Shown: one piece after another, positions 1 to 9,295 of the stretch
Layout of the letters: every line of letters begins with the position of its first letter
Numbering within the stretch: position 1 is the stretch's first letter
Source: Rhizobium sp. NFR07
GTDB lineage: Bacteria; Pseudomonadota; Alphaproteobacteria; Rhizobiales; Rhizobiaceae
Direction of reading: 5' to 3'
Assembly (NCBI RefSeq): GCF_900111905.1
Contig: NZ_FOKM01000010.1
Location: 124,001 to 188,000 of the forward strand
Length of the DNA: 64,000 bases
Program-made: the position numbers and the translations under genes
The notes under the pieces: model-generated
Databases searched by the model: none
What the model was told of the DNA's origin: nothing
The model's input: the letters and a program-made list of their open reading frames with translations, nothing else

Positions 1-1233
<1,233 letters not shown>

Positions 1234-1260
1234 GGGCTTAGCGGATCCTATGATCTGGGG

Positions 1261-1290
1261 AAGGGCGGCTTGGCCGCCCTTCTGTTTTCT
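1261..1290 (+). terminator. Rho-independent terminator of ettA
   Basis: A perfect stem AAGGGCGGC / GCCGCCCTT with a three-base loop is followed by a T-rich tail (CTGTTTTCT). It starts 28 nt after the ettA stop codon and closes that transcript. Confidence 0.85.
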
Positions 1291-1325
1291 ATAAGGCTAT
1301 TCACGCCCGCAGAGCTCACGAGTCT

Positions 1326-1440
1326 CCTCATTCCTGTGCTTGTCACAGGAATACAGCAGCCCAAGTCCTTGGGCGGGAAGAGTCTTTTCATGGCGCAGAC
1401 GCGCCGTGACTGGATTCCTGTGACAAGCACAGGAGTGAGG
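1326..1440. repeat. Composite extragenic palindromic repeat
   Basis: Two 27-bp arms, 1326-1352 and 1414-1440, are reverse complements with one mismatch. Each arm is itself a small hairpin built on TTCCTGTG / CACAGGAA. The arms flank about 60 bp containing the inverted repeat CCCAAGTCCTTGGG. I associate this kind of element with intergenic space in Agrobacterium and Rhizobium genomes, but only one copy lies here, so the repeat nature is partly inference. Reading frames through it look like short basic peptides and should not be called genes. Confidence 0.7.
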
Positions 1441-1587
1441 GAAGGATGGCTTGCCGATAATGGCCCGAGCGGACTTCAGCAGCACCGAGCCGAGAACTTT
1501 TCCAGCACTCTGACCACAGGCCGCGCACCTCGGTTCACAAGCGTTGAGGCGAAGTCCCTGACCTAGCTTGCATCTCCTGCATTTTTC

Positions 1588-1607
1588 ATATAAAGATATC
1601 TTTATAT
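1588..1607. promoter_or_regulatory. Perfect 20-bp palindromic operator upstream of the ArsR-type regulator and metF
   Basis: The sequence ATATAAAGATATCTTTATAT is its own reverse complement over all 20 bases and is markedly AT-rich against its surroundings. It ends 22 bp before the chosen ATG (1630) of the ArsR-type regulator. ArsR proteins bind such dyads as dimers, so autoregulation together with metF is the natural reading. Binding is inferred, not shown. Confidence 0.75.
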
Positions 1608-1629
1608 CTTGATTGCCGGGGATGCCAAC

Positions 1630-2634
1630 ATGCGGTTGCCGCTCGATACACTGGTTGATGTGCTGAAGACTGTTGGCGAGCCGACGCGTTTCCGGCTGCT
1701 GGCTCTTCTGGCACGCGGCGACCTCACGGTGACCGATCTTACTGAAATTCTCGGCCAGTCGCAGCCCCGCATTTCCCGCCATCTCAAGCTCCTCACGGAA
1801 GATGCCCTGATCGAACGTTATCAGGAAGGCGCTTGGGCCTATTTCCGCCTGCGCCATGACGGTGAGGCGGCGTCCCTGGTGCGGACCGTGTTGACGGCTG
1901 CTTCTTCTGACGATCCGGTTCTGCTGCGCGACGGTGAGCGGCTTGCCGCCGTAAAGCGCCAGCGTGCAGAGCGGGCACAGGCCTATTTCAGCCGCAACGC
2001 CTCCGAATGGGATGAGTTGCGCCGCTTGCACGCGAGTGACGCCGCTGTCGAAAAGGCGCTGCTGCGGCTTGTTGGTCCTTCTCCAATCGATTCGCTGCTC
2101 GACCTCGGTACCGGCACGGGCTGGATTCTGCAGCTTCTCGCGCCCCATTATCGCCGAGCGGTCGGCGTCGATGCGAGCCGCGACATGCTGTCGGTCGCCC
2201 GCGCCAATCTCGACAAGGCCGGTATCCTCAAGGCATCCGTGCGGCACGCCGATATTCTCAACCTGCCGCTCGAAGGCCAGGATTTCGATCTGGTGACGAT
2301 CCACCAGGTTCTGCATTTTCTCGATCAGCCCGAACTGGCCATCGGCGAGGCGGCGCGCATCCTGCGCCCCGGCGGTCGTCTGCTGATCGTCGATCTTGCC
2401 CCCCACAAGCTGGAGCATCTGCGCGAGGAGCACGCCCATGTGCGGCTGGGCTTCTCCCACGAAACGATCAGCGACTGGCTGGAAAAAATCGGCCTCGACG
2501 TGGAGCAGGCGATAGATATCGCCCCCGACCAGGCCGAGGGGCTTACCGTTACAATCTGGCTGGCGAAGGATCGCCGCCTCCTCATCGCTGACGCCGAGCC
2601 GGCAACCGCGATCCCGGTTCTTCAGGAAGGCTGA
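1630..2634 (+). CDS. ArsR-family regulator fused to a SAM-dependent methyltransferase (SahR-like)
   Basis: The protein has 334 residues. The N-terminal part (about 1-75) is a winged helix typical of ArsR, with recognition-helix sequence QSQPRISRHLKLL. The C-terminal part (about 115-315) is a class I methyltransferase fold with the SAM loop LDLGTGTGW (157-165). A TTG in frame at 1609 overlaps the operator edge; ATG 1630 is preferred because GGGG lies 8 nt upstream and the ArsR domain starts just after it. The gene is separated by only 2 nt from metF. ArsR-type SahR regulators sense S-adenosylhomocysteine and control the methyl cycle. Identity with SahR is inference from context; the fused domain may act as a SAM/SAH sensor or retain enzymatic activity. 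Confidence 0.82.
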   Translation: MRLPLDTLVDVLKTVGEPTRFRLLALLARGDLTVTDLTEILGQSQPRISRHLKLLTEDALIERYQEGAWAYFRLRHDGEAASLVRTVLTAASSDDPVLLRDGERLAAVKRQRAERAQAYFSRNASEWDELRRLHASDAAVEKALLRLVGPSPIDSLLDLGTGTGWILQLLAPHYRRAVGVDASRDMLSVARANLDKAGILKASVRHADILNLPLEGQDFDLVTIHQVLHFLDQPELAIGEAARILRPGGRLLIVDLAPHKLEHLREEHAHVRLGFSHETISDWLEKIGLDVEQAIDIAPDQAEGLTVTIWLAKDRRLLIADAEPATAIPVLQEG

Positions 2635-2636
2635 TC

Positions 2637-3530
2637 ATGGACGAGAACACGACAAACCAGCGCCTCAAGATCTCCTTTGAATTCTTTCCGCCGAAATCGG
2701 AAGAGATGGAAGCGCAGCTGTGGGACACCGTGGAACGGCTTGCTCTGTGGCAGCCGGAATTCGTCACCGTGACCTATGGCGCGGGCGGATCGACCAAGGA
2801 ACCGACGCTTGCCGCCGTGCAGAAGATCGTCGGCGATACCAGCCTGCCGACAGCCGCGCATCTGACCTGCGTTGACGCCTCCAAGGACGAGGTTCGGGCC
2901 GTGGTGGATGAGTATCGCGCAGCCGGTGTGCGCCGCATCGTTGCCCTGCGCGGCGATCCGGCTGCCGGCATAGGCACCGTCTATACGCCGCATCCTGAAG
3001 GTTTCGTGCAGACAGCCGATCTGGTTCGGGCGCTGGCCGAATACGGCGATTTCGACATTTCGGTCTCGGCCTATCCGGAAAAGCATCCGGAGAGCCCCGA
3101 CATGGCGGCGGATATCGACGTCTTGAAGCGCAAGGCGGATGCCGGCGCGACGCGGGCGCTGACCCAGTTCTTCTTCGATAACGACACGTTCTTCCGCTAC
3201 ATGGACGAGGTTGCGGCGGCCGGCATCACGCTTCCAGTGATCCCGGGCATCATGCCGATCCAGAACCTTACCCAGCTCAAGCGTTTCGCCCGCCGCTGCG
3301 GTGCCGTCATGCCTGGCTTCTTGGATGATCGTTTTGAAGGACTGGACGAGAAGCCGGAAGAGCGGGCCAAGGTCGCTGCCGATGTCGCTGCCGAGCAGAT
3401 CGAGGGGCTTACCGAACGCGGCTTCAACCATATCCATCTCTATACGATGAACCGGGCTCCGCTCGTCTCGGCCGTTCTGGATCGCATCGGTTACAAGCCC
3501 GAGGACGCGAGAGCCGTCGCAGCAGCCTGA
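2637..3530 (+). CDS. metF: 5,10-methylenetetrahydrofolate reductase
   Basis: A 297-residue cytosolic FAD enzyme that reduces methylene-THF to methyl-THF, the methyl donor for methionine synthase. The length matches bacterial MetF. The N-terminal SFEFFPPKS (residues 13-21) carries the family's catalytic Glu, and YGAGGS and ALRGDP are the usual folate/FAD-site motifs. ATG 2637 follows an AGGAAGG ribosome-binding site lying inside the end of the upstream regulator gene, so the two form an operon. Expression is probably repressed through the palindrome at 1588-1607. Confidence 0.95.
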   Translation: MDENTTNQRLKISFEFFPPKSEEMEAQLWDTVERLALWQPEFVTVTYGAGGSTKEPTLAAVQKIVGDTSLPTAAHLTCVDASKDEVRAVVDEYRAAGVRRIVALRGDPAAGIGTVYTPHPEGFVQTADLVRALAEYGDFDISVSAYPEKHPESPDMAADIDVLKRKADAGATRALTQFFFDNDTFFRYMDEVAAAGITLPVIPGIMPIQNLTQLKRFARRCGAVMPGFLDDRFEGLDEKPEERAKVAADVAAEQIEGLTERGFNHIHLYTMNRAPLVSAVLDRIGYKPEDARAVAAA

Positions 3531-3570
3531 TCAGGCGCATTGGGATAAACCCACAGCCCGGATGTGGAAA

Positions 3571-3600
3571 ACGCATGCTCTTAAGGAGCATGCGTCTTTG
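3571..3600 (+). terminator. Terminator after metF
   Basis: The inverted repeat ACGCATGCTC / GAGCATGCGT with a TTAAG loop is followed by a short T tract (CTTT). It lies 40 nt after the metF stop. The T tract is short, so termination may be incomplete. Confidence 0.65.
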
Positions 3601-3667
3601 GAAAGGCTGTCATATCAAACGTTCTTGGATGCAAGATACGACTGGCAGGATGTGTGCAGACTCAGGG

Positions 3668-3745
3668 CTAGATGAAAAGCATCGAAGCCACGAACACGAA
3701 TGCTGCACCGACTACCAGGAGATTGAGGGGGTAAGTACGTCCCAT
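3668..3745 (-). CDS. 25-residue single-span membrane microprotein
   Basis: An ATG at 3745 (minus strand) is preceded 7 nt upstream by a consensus AAGGAGG, and the frame runs 25 codons to TAG. The peptide begins MGRTYPLNLLVVGAAF and continues with FVFVASMLFI: a short polar/basic head followed by about 18 uninterrupted hydrophobic residues, i.e. one transmembrane helix ending at the C terminus. It stands alone, about 140 nt from metF (convergent) and about 200 nt from the DMT exporter gene. I do not recognise a named family. The strong ribosome-binding site and clean membrane helix are why it is called; at this length chance cannot be excluded. Confidence 0.6.
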   Translation of the reverse strand: MGRTYPLNLLVVGAAFVFVASMLFI

Positions 3746-3950
3746 GTCTGCCTCCTTGCGTTGACCCTTAAACTTTATGACCGATTTGCGTCAGCGCAAA
3801 GCCGTTTTTATGACGCAGTGCAGCGGCAGGCGGGTCCAACTTCTCAGCATCGTTCTCCAAGCTGCTGCAATTAAAACGATTTTATTGGCGAATGGCCTGG
3901 GGAAAAATCTTGCCGAATTGTTAAAGTCTGTCGCTCGGCGTGAGCGGAGA

Positions 3951-4868
3951 TCAGGCCGCTCTCATTCGTAAGGCGAAGATTCGCCCGTCCAGCATCAACA
4001 ATCCCAGAGCGATTACGCCCATGCCGGCGAAAACGGTCCAGCCCAGCCGCTCGTGCAGAAACAATGCGCCGAGGAGGATGGCGCTCGGCGGAACGAGTAG
4101 CGTCACGAGTGATGCGTTGGTGGCGCCGGCAAGTGCCAGGATGCGGAAGAAGATCAGGTAGGCGAAGGCGGTCGAGAGCAGCGCCAGGATGATGACGGCC
4201 GCTATGGCCTCGGTCGAGGGTATGGGCAGGGACCACGGCTGATCGTAGAAGAAGGCGGCAGGCAGCATGATCAGAGACGAGGCCGTCAGCTGGCCGGTCG
4301 CCGTGACCGGTGCGGCCAGCCCGCGAAAACGTTTGCCGTAGGTTGCGGCGAAACCGTAAGAGATCGCCGCGCCGATCGGCAGGATCAGCGCCCAGAGGGG
4401 GATCGAGGCGGAGGAAGACAGGCTGGGGCCGATCAGGATGGCGGTGCCGACAAGGCCGGTCAGGCAGCCTGCGAGCTCGCCGGCGCTCAGTTTTTCATCC
4501 GCCGTCCAGTAATTGGCGATGATCACCGTCCAGATGGGGGTCGTCGCATTGAGGATCGAGGCGAGGCCTGCGCCGATCTGCGTCTGGCCGAAGAAGATCA
4601 GTGTGTGGGGCAGGGCATTGTTGATGAAGCCCATCAGGATGAATTCGCGGTAGCGCGCGGTGAGCGTGCGATAGAGGTCATGCCGGCCGCGCAGATAGAT
4701 GTGCAGGGCCAGCGCCGCGAGGCCAAGCCGGAGGAAGACCAGCGTGAAGGGCGGGATTTCAAGGACGGCGATGCGGCCGAAGAAGAACGAGCCGCCCCAG
4801 AGGAAGCCGAGAAGAACGAGCAAGGTCCAGGCCAAGGCGCTTGGTCTGGCGGAAGGGGCGGCGGTCAT
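3951..4868 (-). CDS. EamA/DMT-superfamily transporter
   Basis: A 305-residue inner-membrane protein with about ten predicted hydrophobic helices arranged as two EamA repeats. The first repeat contains LLGFLWGGSFFFGRIA, typical of DMT exporters, and the second ends at the basic C terminus. The family exports amino acids, nucleosides or other small metabolites; the substrate cannot be inferred here. It is transcribed away from the palindromic repeat at 4950-5053 and appears monocistronic. Confidence 0.85.
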   Translation of the reverse strand: MTAAPSARPSALAWTLLVLLGFLWGGSFFFGRIAVLEIPPFTLVFLRLGLAALALHIYLRGRHDLYRTLTARYREFILMGFINNALPHTLIFFGQTQIGAGLASILNATTPIWTVIIANYWTADEKLSAGELAGCLTGLVGTAILIGPSLSSSASIPLWALILPIGAAISYGFAATYGKRFRGLAAPVTATGQLTASSLIMLPAAFFYDQPWSLPIPSTEAIAAVIILALLSTAFAYLIFFRILALAGATNASLVTLLVPPSAILLGALFLHERLGWTVFAGMGVIALGLLMLDGRIFALRMRAA

Positions 4869-4949
4869 TATGCAATCCCGATTGTATCAGCCGAGATTAG
4901 CCACTGCGGCGTTCTCCGCCACCCGTATCCTGCATTGCCCAGAGTTTTA

Positions 4950-5053
4950 TTAGAGCCGTTTCGCTTTTCTCCCGAGCGAAACGGATCTGATTCTCTGGTT
5001 TTACGTCGTTGCGGACGCAAAACCGCTACGCACTCTTGCTGGAACTGTTTAGA
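4950..5053. repeat. Two-hairpin extragenic palindromic repeat
   Basis: Hairpin 1 pairs CCGTTTCGCT (from 4956) with AGCGAAACGG (4975-4984). Hairpin 2 pairs GGTTTTACGTC (from 4998) with GACGCAAAACC, one mismatch. The element then reads to a TTTAGAGC edge that overlaps the stop codon of the MltB-type gene. I recall a similar roughly 100-bp two-hairpin element in Agrobacterium/Rhizobium genomes; no second copy was found in this window. On the minus strand it forms the 3' end of the transglycosylase message and could stabilise or end it. Confidence 0.65.
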
Positions 5054-6263
5054 GCGCGGAAAGCAGAGCCTGGGTCGGCCAGCCGTCGGCGGGCATGCCG
5101 AGGCGGGCCTGTTCCTTCTGCACGGCCTGGCGCGTGCCGGAGCCGAGGATGCCGTCGATCTTGCCGACGTCATGGCCGTGGGCGTCGAGCTTTTCCTGCA
5201 GCTGCTTCATGGCGTCGACATCGAGGCCCGGTTCCGGCGTGGTCTTCTGATAGGGCGGTGCGCCGGACAGGCGGGTGGCGAAATAAGCGGCCGACGTCGT
5301 GTAGATGAAAGACTGGTTCCACTGCAGGTAGATGCCGAAATTCGGATAGGCGAGGAAGGCAGGTCCCTTGCGGCCCTGCGGCAGGATCAGGGCTGCCGGA
5401 AGGTTGCCGAACTTGGTGTCGCCGTCACGCGGGGTGACGCCGTAGTCGAACCATTCCGAGGCCGGGATCTCGTTGCCGAGGCCGGATTTTTCGAAAGGCA
5501 GGCTCTCCGGCAGGGTGACTTCCTGGATCCAGGGTTCGCCCTTTTTCCAGCCCATGCTCTGGATGAATTTTGCGGCGGTCAGGACGGCATCCGGTGCGCT
5601 GCCCTTTACGTCGATATGACCGCTGTTGTCGCCATCGACCCCGTGCGCGATAATATCTTCCGGCAGCATCTGGACCTGACCAATCTCGCCGGCCCATGCG
5701 CCGGTATTGGTCTGCGGGTTGAGGTCCCCGTGCTGGACCATCTCTGTGAGCGCGATGAGCTGCGGGCGGAACAGTTGCGGGCGGCGGCAGTCGTGGGAGA
5801 GGGTGACGAGCGCGTTGCGGGTGTTGAAATCGCCCTGAACCGCGCCGAAATCGGTCTCCATCGCCCAGAAGGCGGTGATCACGCCCGGCGCCACGCCGAA
5901 CTCGTTTTCTGCACGGGCGAAGACATCCGCATACTGCTTCAGCTTCTGGCGGCCGATATCGAGGCGCGCCTGGCTGACGGTGCGCTGCGAGAATTCCAGA
6001 AAAGTCTGGCGGAATACGCCCTGGGCGCGGTCACGGGAGAGGACCTTCTGGTCGATCTGCGCGCCGGCCAGCGCTTCGTCCACTGCACTTGCCGGAACGC
6101 CCTTGGAGACCGCTTCCTGCTTTACGCCTTCGAGGAAAGCCGTCAGGTCGCCGCCGCAGGCCGGGGCGGGTTCCGTGGATGGCGTCTGGGCGATAGCGGG
6201 GGCAGACAGGCCTCCGGCGATGAGGGCTGCAAGGGCAAAGCGGCGGCTGTCGAGGAATGGCAT
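5049..6263 (-). CDS. Lytic murein transglycosylase, MltB/SLT_2 type, with peptidoglycan-binding domain
   Basis: A 404-residue periplasmic enzyme. Residues 1-25 are a signal peptide ending AIAQ. The SLT_2 catalytic domain spans about 35-330, with the catalytic Glu136 in AMETDFG. A PG_binding_1 domain (about 340-404) lies at the C terminus. The enzyme cleaves the MurNAc-GlcNAc bond to leave 1,6-anhydro-MurNAc. Unlike E. coli MltB there is no lipobox, so it should be soluble in the periplasm. Its stop codon sits in the edge of a palindromic repeat. A GH25 lysozyme gene lies upstream in the same direction with a 155-bp gap. Confidence 0.92.
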   Translation of the reverse strand: MPFLDSRRFALAALIAGGLSAPAIAQTPSTEPAPACGGDLTAFLEGVKQEAVSKGVPASAVDEALAGAQIDQKVLSRDRAQGVFRQTFLEFSQRTVSQARLDIGRQKLKQYADVFARAENEFGVAPGVITAFWAMETDFGAVQGDFNTRNALVTLSHDCRRPQLFRPQLIALTEMVQHGDLNPQTNTGAWAGEIGQVQMLPEDIIAHGVDGDNSGHIDVKGSAPDAVLTAAKFIQSMGWKKGEPWIQEVTLPESLPFEKSGLGNEIPASEWFDYGVTPRDGDTKFGNLPAALILPQGRKGPAFLAYPNFGIYLQWNQSFIYTTSAAYFATRLSGAPPYQKTTPEPGLDVDAMKQLQEKLDAHGHDVGKIDGILGSGTRQAVQKEQARLGMPADGWPTQALLSAL

Positions 6264-6418
6264 CTGGCGATCCTGGCGATCTGTGACGTGTGCGGGGATG
6301 ATTTGGCGTGAGAATGCTTGGAATGGCCGTGTCGTTCCATCACGGACGTCACGGTCACGCGGCTATTTAGCGCAGTCGCATCGACATTGCCAGCAGCACG
6401 AATCACATCGGCGACGGC

Positions 6419-7201
6419 TCAGTCGTTGGCGGCGGCTACCCAGCTGTTCCAGGTCTTGGCGCTGCCGGAGAAGACGTTGATATCCGTATTGCCCTTGATG
6501 CCGGGCACGACGCCGGTGGCGGTATATTGCCAGAAGGCCCATTTGCGGCCCGAATAGATCTCGCCCGGATGGGCCGCTACCGAGCGGACCCAGAAATGAT
6601 AGTTGCTGAAGGCGCCGACCAGGTTGTCGCGGTGGAAATCCACCGAGGTGTAGATGATCGGCTTGCGGCCGTAATGGGCCTCGATACGGGCCATGAAGCG
6701 GCGCATGACGTCGCGTACCGTTGCAGCATCGGGCTTCAGCTTGCAGGTCGGAGAGGCGTGGTTCCATTCCATGTCCAGCACCGGCGGCAGCATGTTCGCT
6801 TCCTTCGGCACGTTGGCGATGAACCAGTCGGCCTGATCCTCCGGCGTCGAGCAGAAGTAGTAGAAGTGATAGGCCGCATGCGGGATGCCGGCATTGGCGG
6901 CGTTGCGCCAATGGGTGGTAAAGGCCGGATCGATGCGGTCCTTGCCCTCTGTGCCCTTGATGAAGACGAAGGAGACGCCGGATTTCCTGACAGTCTGCCA
7001 GTCGATATTCGTGCCGTTCCACTTCGACACGTCGATGCCGTGGACCTCGTGGCGACCGGGATGGTTGTGGCCGAAATCCTGCGGGTCGTTGTCACGGAAC
7101 TTGGTGCCGCTGATCGAGGCGGTATCCATGAGGTCGCTCGTCGAGGTACAGGCGCTCGCCAGGAGTGCAGTCGCGACGAGAGCAAGAAGGATACGGGGCA
7201 T
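6419..7201 (-). CDS. GH25-family lysozyme, predicted lipoprotein
   Basis: The protein has 260 residues. The N terminus is a lipoprotein signal (LLASAC, lipidated Cys18), followed by a short linker and a GH25 (Chalaropsis-type muramidase) domain from about residue 50. HGIDVSKWNG holds the N-terminal active-site Asp, and PVLDMEWN gives the DxE catalytic pair; WQYTATG near the end is another family hallmark. It should hydrolyse beta-1,4 MurNAc-GlcNAc bonds from the inner face of the outer membrane or the periplasm. GH25 is best known from phages and Gram-positives. No phage genes are adjacent, and the MltB-type gene follows in the same direction. Confidence 0.88.
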   Translation of the reverse strand: MPRILLALVATALLASACTSTSDLMDTASISGTKFRDNDPQDFGHNHPGRHEVHGIDVSKWNGTNIDWQTVRKSGVSFVFIKGTEGKDRIDPAFTTHWRNAANAGIPHAAYHFYYFCSTPEDQADWFIANVPKEANMLPPVLDMEWNHASPTCKLKPDAATVRDVMRRFMARIEAHYGRKPIIYTSVDFHRDNLVGAFSNYHFWVRSVAAHPGEIYSGRKWAFWQYTATGVVPGIKGNTDINVFSGSAKTWNSWVAAAND

Positions 7202-7329
7202 GGACTATCCGAGATTACCGCAGGCGCAAGCCTCTGCCCATATCTGCTAATGTGGCAAAGCTGAAGATGCCGTTTACCATAACGCCGTAAAGATTGCGTT
7301 ATGGAAAGCGGTGCGCAACGACGCCGCCG

Positions 7330-7986
7330 TCAGCTCTTCCTGCGGATCACCGCGTGCCAGGCATATCCACGGCCGATCTCCTCGAAGATCATGTCGGCAT
7401 TGGCGACGGCCAGTTTTGCTTCCAGAACGGCGTGAAGGTTCGCCCTTGGCGTGACGTGGAAGCGTTTCAGCCAAGACTGCAACGTGCTCCGGAACCACGT
7501 CGGCAGACGTTCCTGCTGGCCGAAATCGACGATGTGCAGGGAGCCGTCGGGCTTCAATGCGGCGAGCGCTGCCGTGACCGCATCCTCCCAGGCGGGGATC
7601 ATCGACAGGGCGTAGGAGATCATGATCCGGTCGAAGCCTTTGACGCCGAAATCCTCGGGCCGGAATGTGGTTGCGTCGGCGACGATCAGTGACGGCATCG
7701 GGCCTTTGCCGGAGAGATTGGCGCGGGCCGTCTGTAGCATCTCGTGGGAGATGTCGAGGCCGTAGAGTTCGGCCGTCGGATAGTGCCTGCGGGTCAGCGC
7801 CAGATTGCGGCCCGTGCCGCAGCCGACTTCGAGAATGCTTGCGCCGTCGGATGCCTTGAGGCCGGATATCATCCGGTCGCGACCGAAGAGATAATATTTC
7901 CGCGTCAGGTCGTAGATGTGCCGCTGGTAGCGGTACATCCGGTCCATCTCGGCGGCATGACCGCCGGTGGCGAAATCGGCGCTCAT
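7330..7986 (-). CDS. btaB: Diacylglycerylhomoserine N-methyltransferase BtaB
   Basis: A 218-residue class I methyltransferase starting MSADFATGG, with SAM motif ILEVGCGTGRN (about 50-60). It trimethylates the amine of diacylglycerylhomoserine to the betaine lipid DGTS. Start 7986 is chosen because its ATG overlaps the btaA stop by 4 nt (ATGA), the usual sign of coupling; the frame is open further upstream, but only as a shadow of btaA. The identification rests on fold plus the btaA neighbour, which is the bacterial two-gene arrangement known from Rhodobacter and Sinorhizobium. Confidence 0.9.
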   Translation of the reverse strand: MSADFATGGHAAEMDRMYRYQRHIYDLTRKYYLFGRDRMISGLKASDGASILEVGCGTGRNLALTRRHYPTAELYGLDISHEMLQTARANLSGKGPMPSLIVADATTFRPEDFGVKGFDRIMISYALSMIPAWEDAVTAALAALKPDGSLHIVDFGQQERLPTWFRSTLQSWLKRFHVTPRANLHAVLEAKLAVANADMIFEEIGRGYAWHAVIRRKS

Positions 7987-9248
7987 TCGTCGGCCTTTGC
8001 TGTGTCGGTCTTCACGTAGATGTGGAAGCCGCCGTAGATGGCGGAGCGATCCTGCAGGTTCAGCTCTTCCGAACGCTGGGCGAGATAGGTCCATTCCTGA
8101 CGGAGGCTTTCCGACAGACGGCCTTCGATCACGCTCTTTTCCGCCGCCGTGCGGAAGATGACGCGGGCGCCGGAGGCGGCGGTGCGGTTGATCTCGCTCC
8201 ACAGCGCGTTCAGCTGGTCGTCGGTCATCCAGTCCTGGGCATCTAGAAGGACGTAGCGATCGACGGAGCCGGCGGGCTTGCGTGAGAGAAGAACGGTGAC
8301 GCTCTCGTGGTGGACCGCGACGCGGTCGGTATTGCGGCTGATCGCCTTGTAGTTTTCGGTGCGCAGATAGGTCGGCAGATGGCCTTCCTCCGGACGGGGA
8401 TAGCGGCGGGCGAAGGCCTGCCAGGCGAAATAGTTGTCCTTCAGCGGGAAGTGGCAGGCGAGCTTTTCGAGGCGCTCCCGCAGAACCGGTGCGATCGAGC
8501 CGTTCGGCGCCAGGCTTGCCAGCTCGTCATATTGCTGCGGCGGAATGCCGAGGCCGAAGAGCGAGCTCTTGCGGCTGGTGATGAAGCGGATCAGCGGCCG
8601 GTCGAAGAGCGGCGCGATATTGGTGTCGAAGAATTGCCGCTGCTCGCGTATCGAACGGGTCTTGGCGAACTGCTTGAGGTCGACTCCATGCAGGCGGGCG
8701 ACGATATGGCCGATGGCGATGAAGCGGCCGAGCAGGCCGGTGCGGTAGATGTTGCGGTTGAAAACCTCGACGCGGCGACGGCCCGTCAGCGAACGCTTCT
8801 GCCAGTAGGTGCGTGTCGCTTCATCGAGATGGGGGGCAATATAGGCGTCGAATGCCCTGCTGTTGCTCTTCACGCCATCGACGCCGAGGTGGCGCACGAC
8901 ATCGGCATGGGAGGGCAGATGCTTGAAGGCGGCGAGCTTGAGCCGGTTGAGTGCAATGTGATGGCGGTTGAGGTCGACGACGTCGATCTGCTTCGGCGAA
9001 CGGGAGAGATAGGCCAGCATATTGCAGCCGCCGGAGCCGATGGTGACGATCGAATGGCCTTCCGACAGTTCCATCGCGTCCATGTCGACCGCCGGGTCTT
9101 CCCAGATCTGCGGATAGACGAGGCCGGAGAAGAGCAGGCCGAACAACCGCTCTGAAAATCCGTGGGCGGATAATGCCTTGTGCTGGAGGAGGGCGTCTTT
9201 CAGCTTGCGATTTCGCTGCAAACCACGATCTTCGACGATATCTGCCAT
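7983..9248 (-). CDS. btaA: S-adenosylmethionine:diacylglycerol 3-amino-3-carboxypropyl transferase BtaA (DUF3419)
   Basis: A 421-residue protein that moves the aminocarboxypropyl group of SAM onto diacylglycerol, the first step of DGTS betaine-lipid synthesis at the inner membrane. A GSGGCNML loop near residue 75 is the SAM-binding turn of the DUF3419 family, and the length is normal. ATG 9248 is chosen over a TTG two codons earlier because it gives the better ribosome-binding distance (GGCAGGA) and the usual N terminus. It is coupled to btaB. In rhizobia this pair is induced by phosphate limitation through PhoB; a weak Pho-box candidate is at 9296-9313. Confidence 0.92.
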   Translation of the reverse strand: MADIVEDRGLQRNRKLKDALLQHKALSAHGFSERLFGLLFSGLVYPQIWEDPAVDMDAMELSEGHSIVTIGSGGCNMLAYLSRSPKQIDVVDLNRHHIALNRLKLAAFKHLPSHADVVRHLGVDGVKSNSRAFDAYIAPHLDEATRTYWQKRSLTGRRRVEVFNRNIYRTGLLGRFIAIGHIVARLHGVDLKQFAKTRSIREQRQFFDTNIAPLFDRPLIRFITSRKSSLFGLGIPPQQYDELASLAPNGSIAPVLRERLEKLACHFPLKDNYFAWQAFARRYPRPEEGHLPTYLRTENYKAISRNTDRVAVHHESVTVLLSRKPAGSVDRYVLLDAQDWMTDDQLNALWSEINRTAASGARVIFRTAAEKSVIEGRLSESLRQEWTYLAQRSEELNLQDRSAIYGGFHIYVKTDTAKADE

Positions 9249-9295
9249 GACCAATCCTGCCTCATCATGAGTTCGAAGGCGTTTAGCCGCTTCGT

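Noticed and set aside
1297..2460. Long minus-strand open frame antisense to the ArsR-methyltransferase gene
   Set aside because: It lies opposite a confidently identified gene, has no domain pattern, and passes through the palindromic repeat; high-GC shadow frame.
4605..6311. 568-codon plus-strand frame opposite the DMT and MltB-type genes
   Set aside because: Shadow frame crossing a palindromic repeat and two real genes on the other strand.
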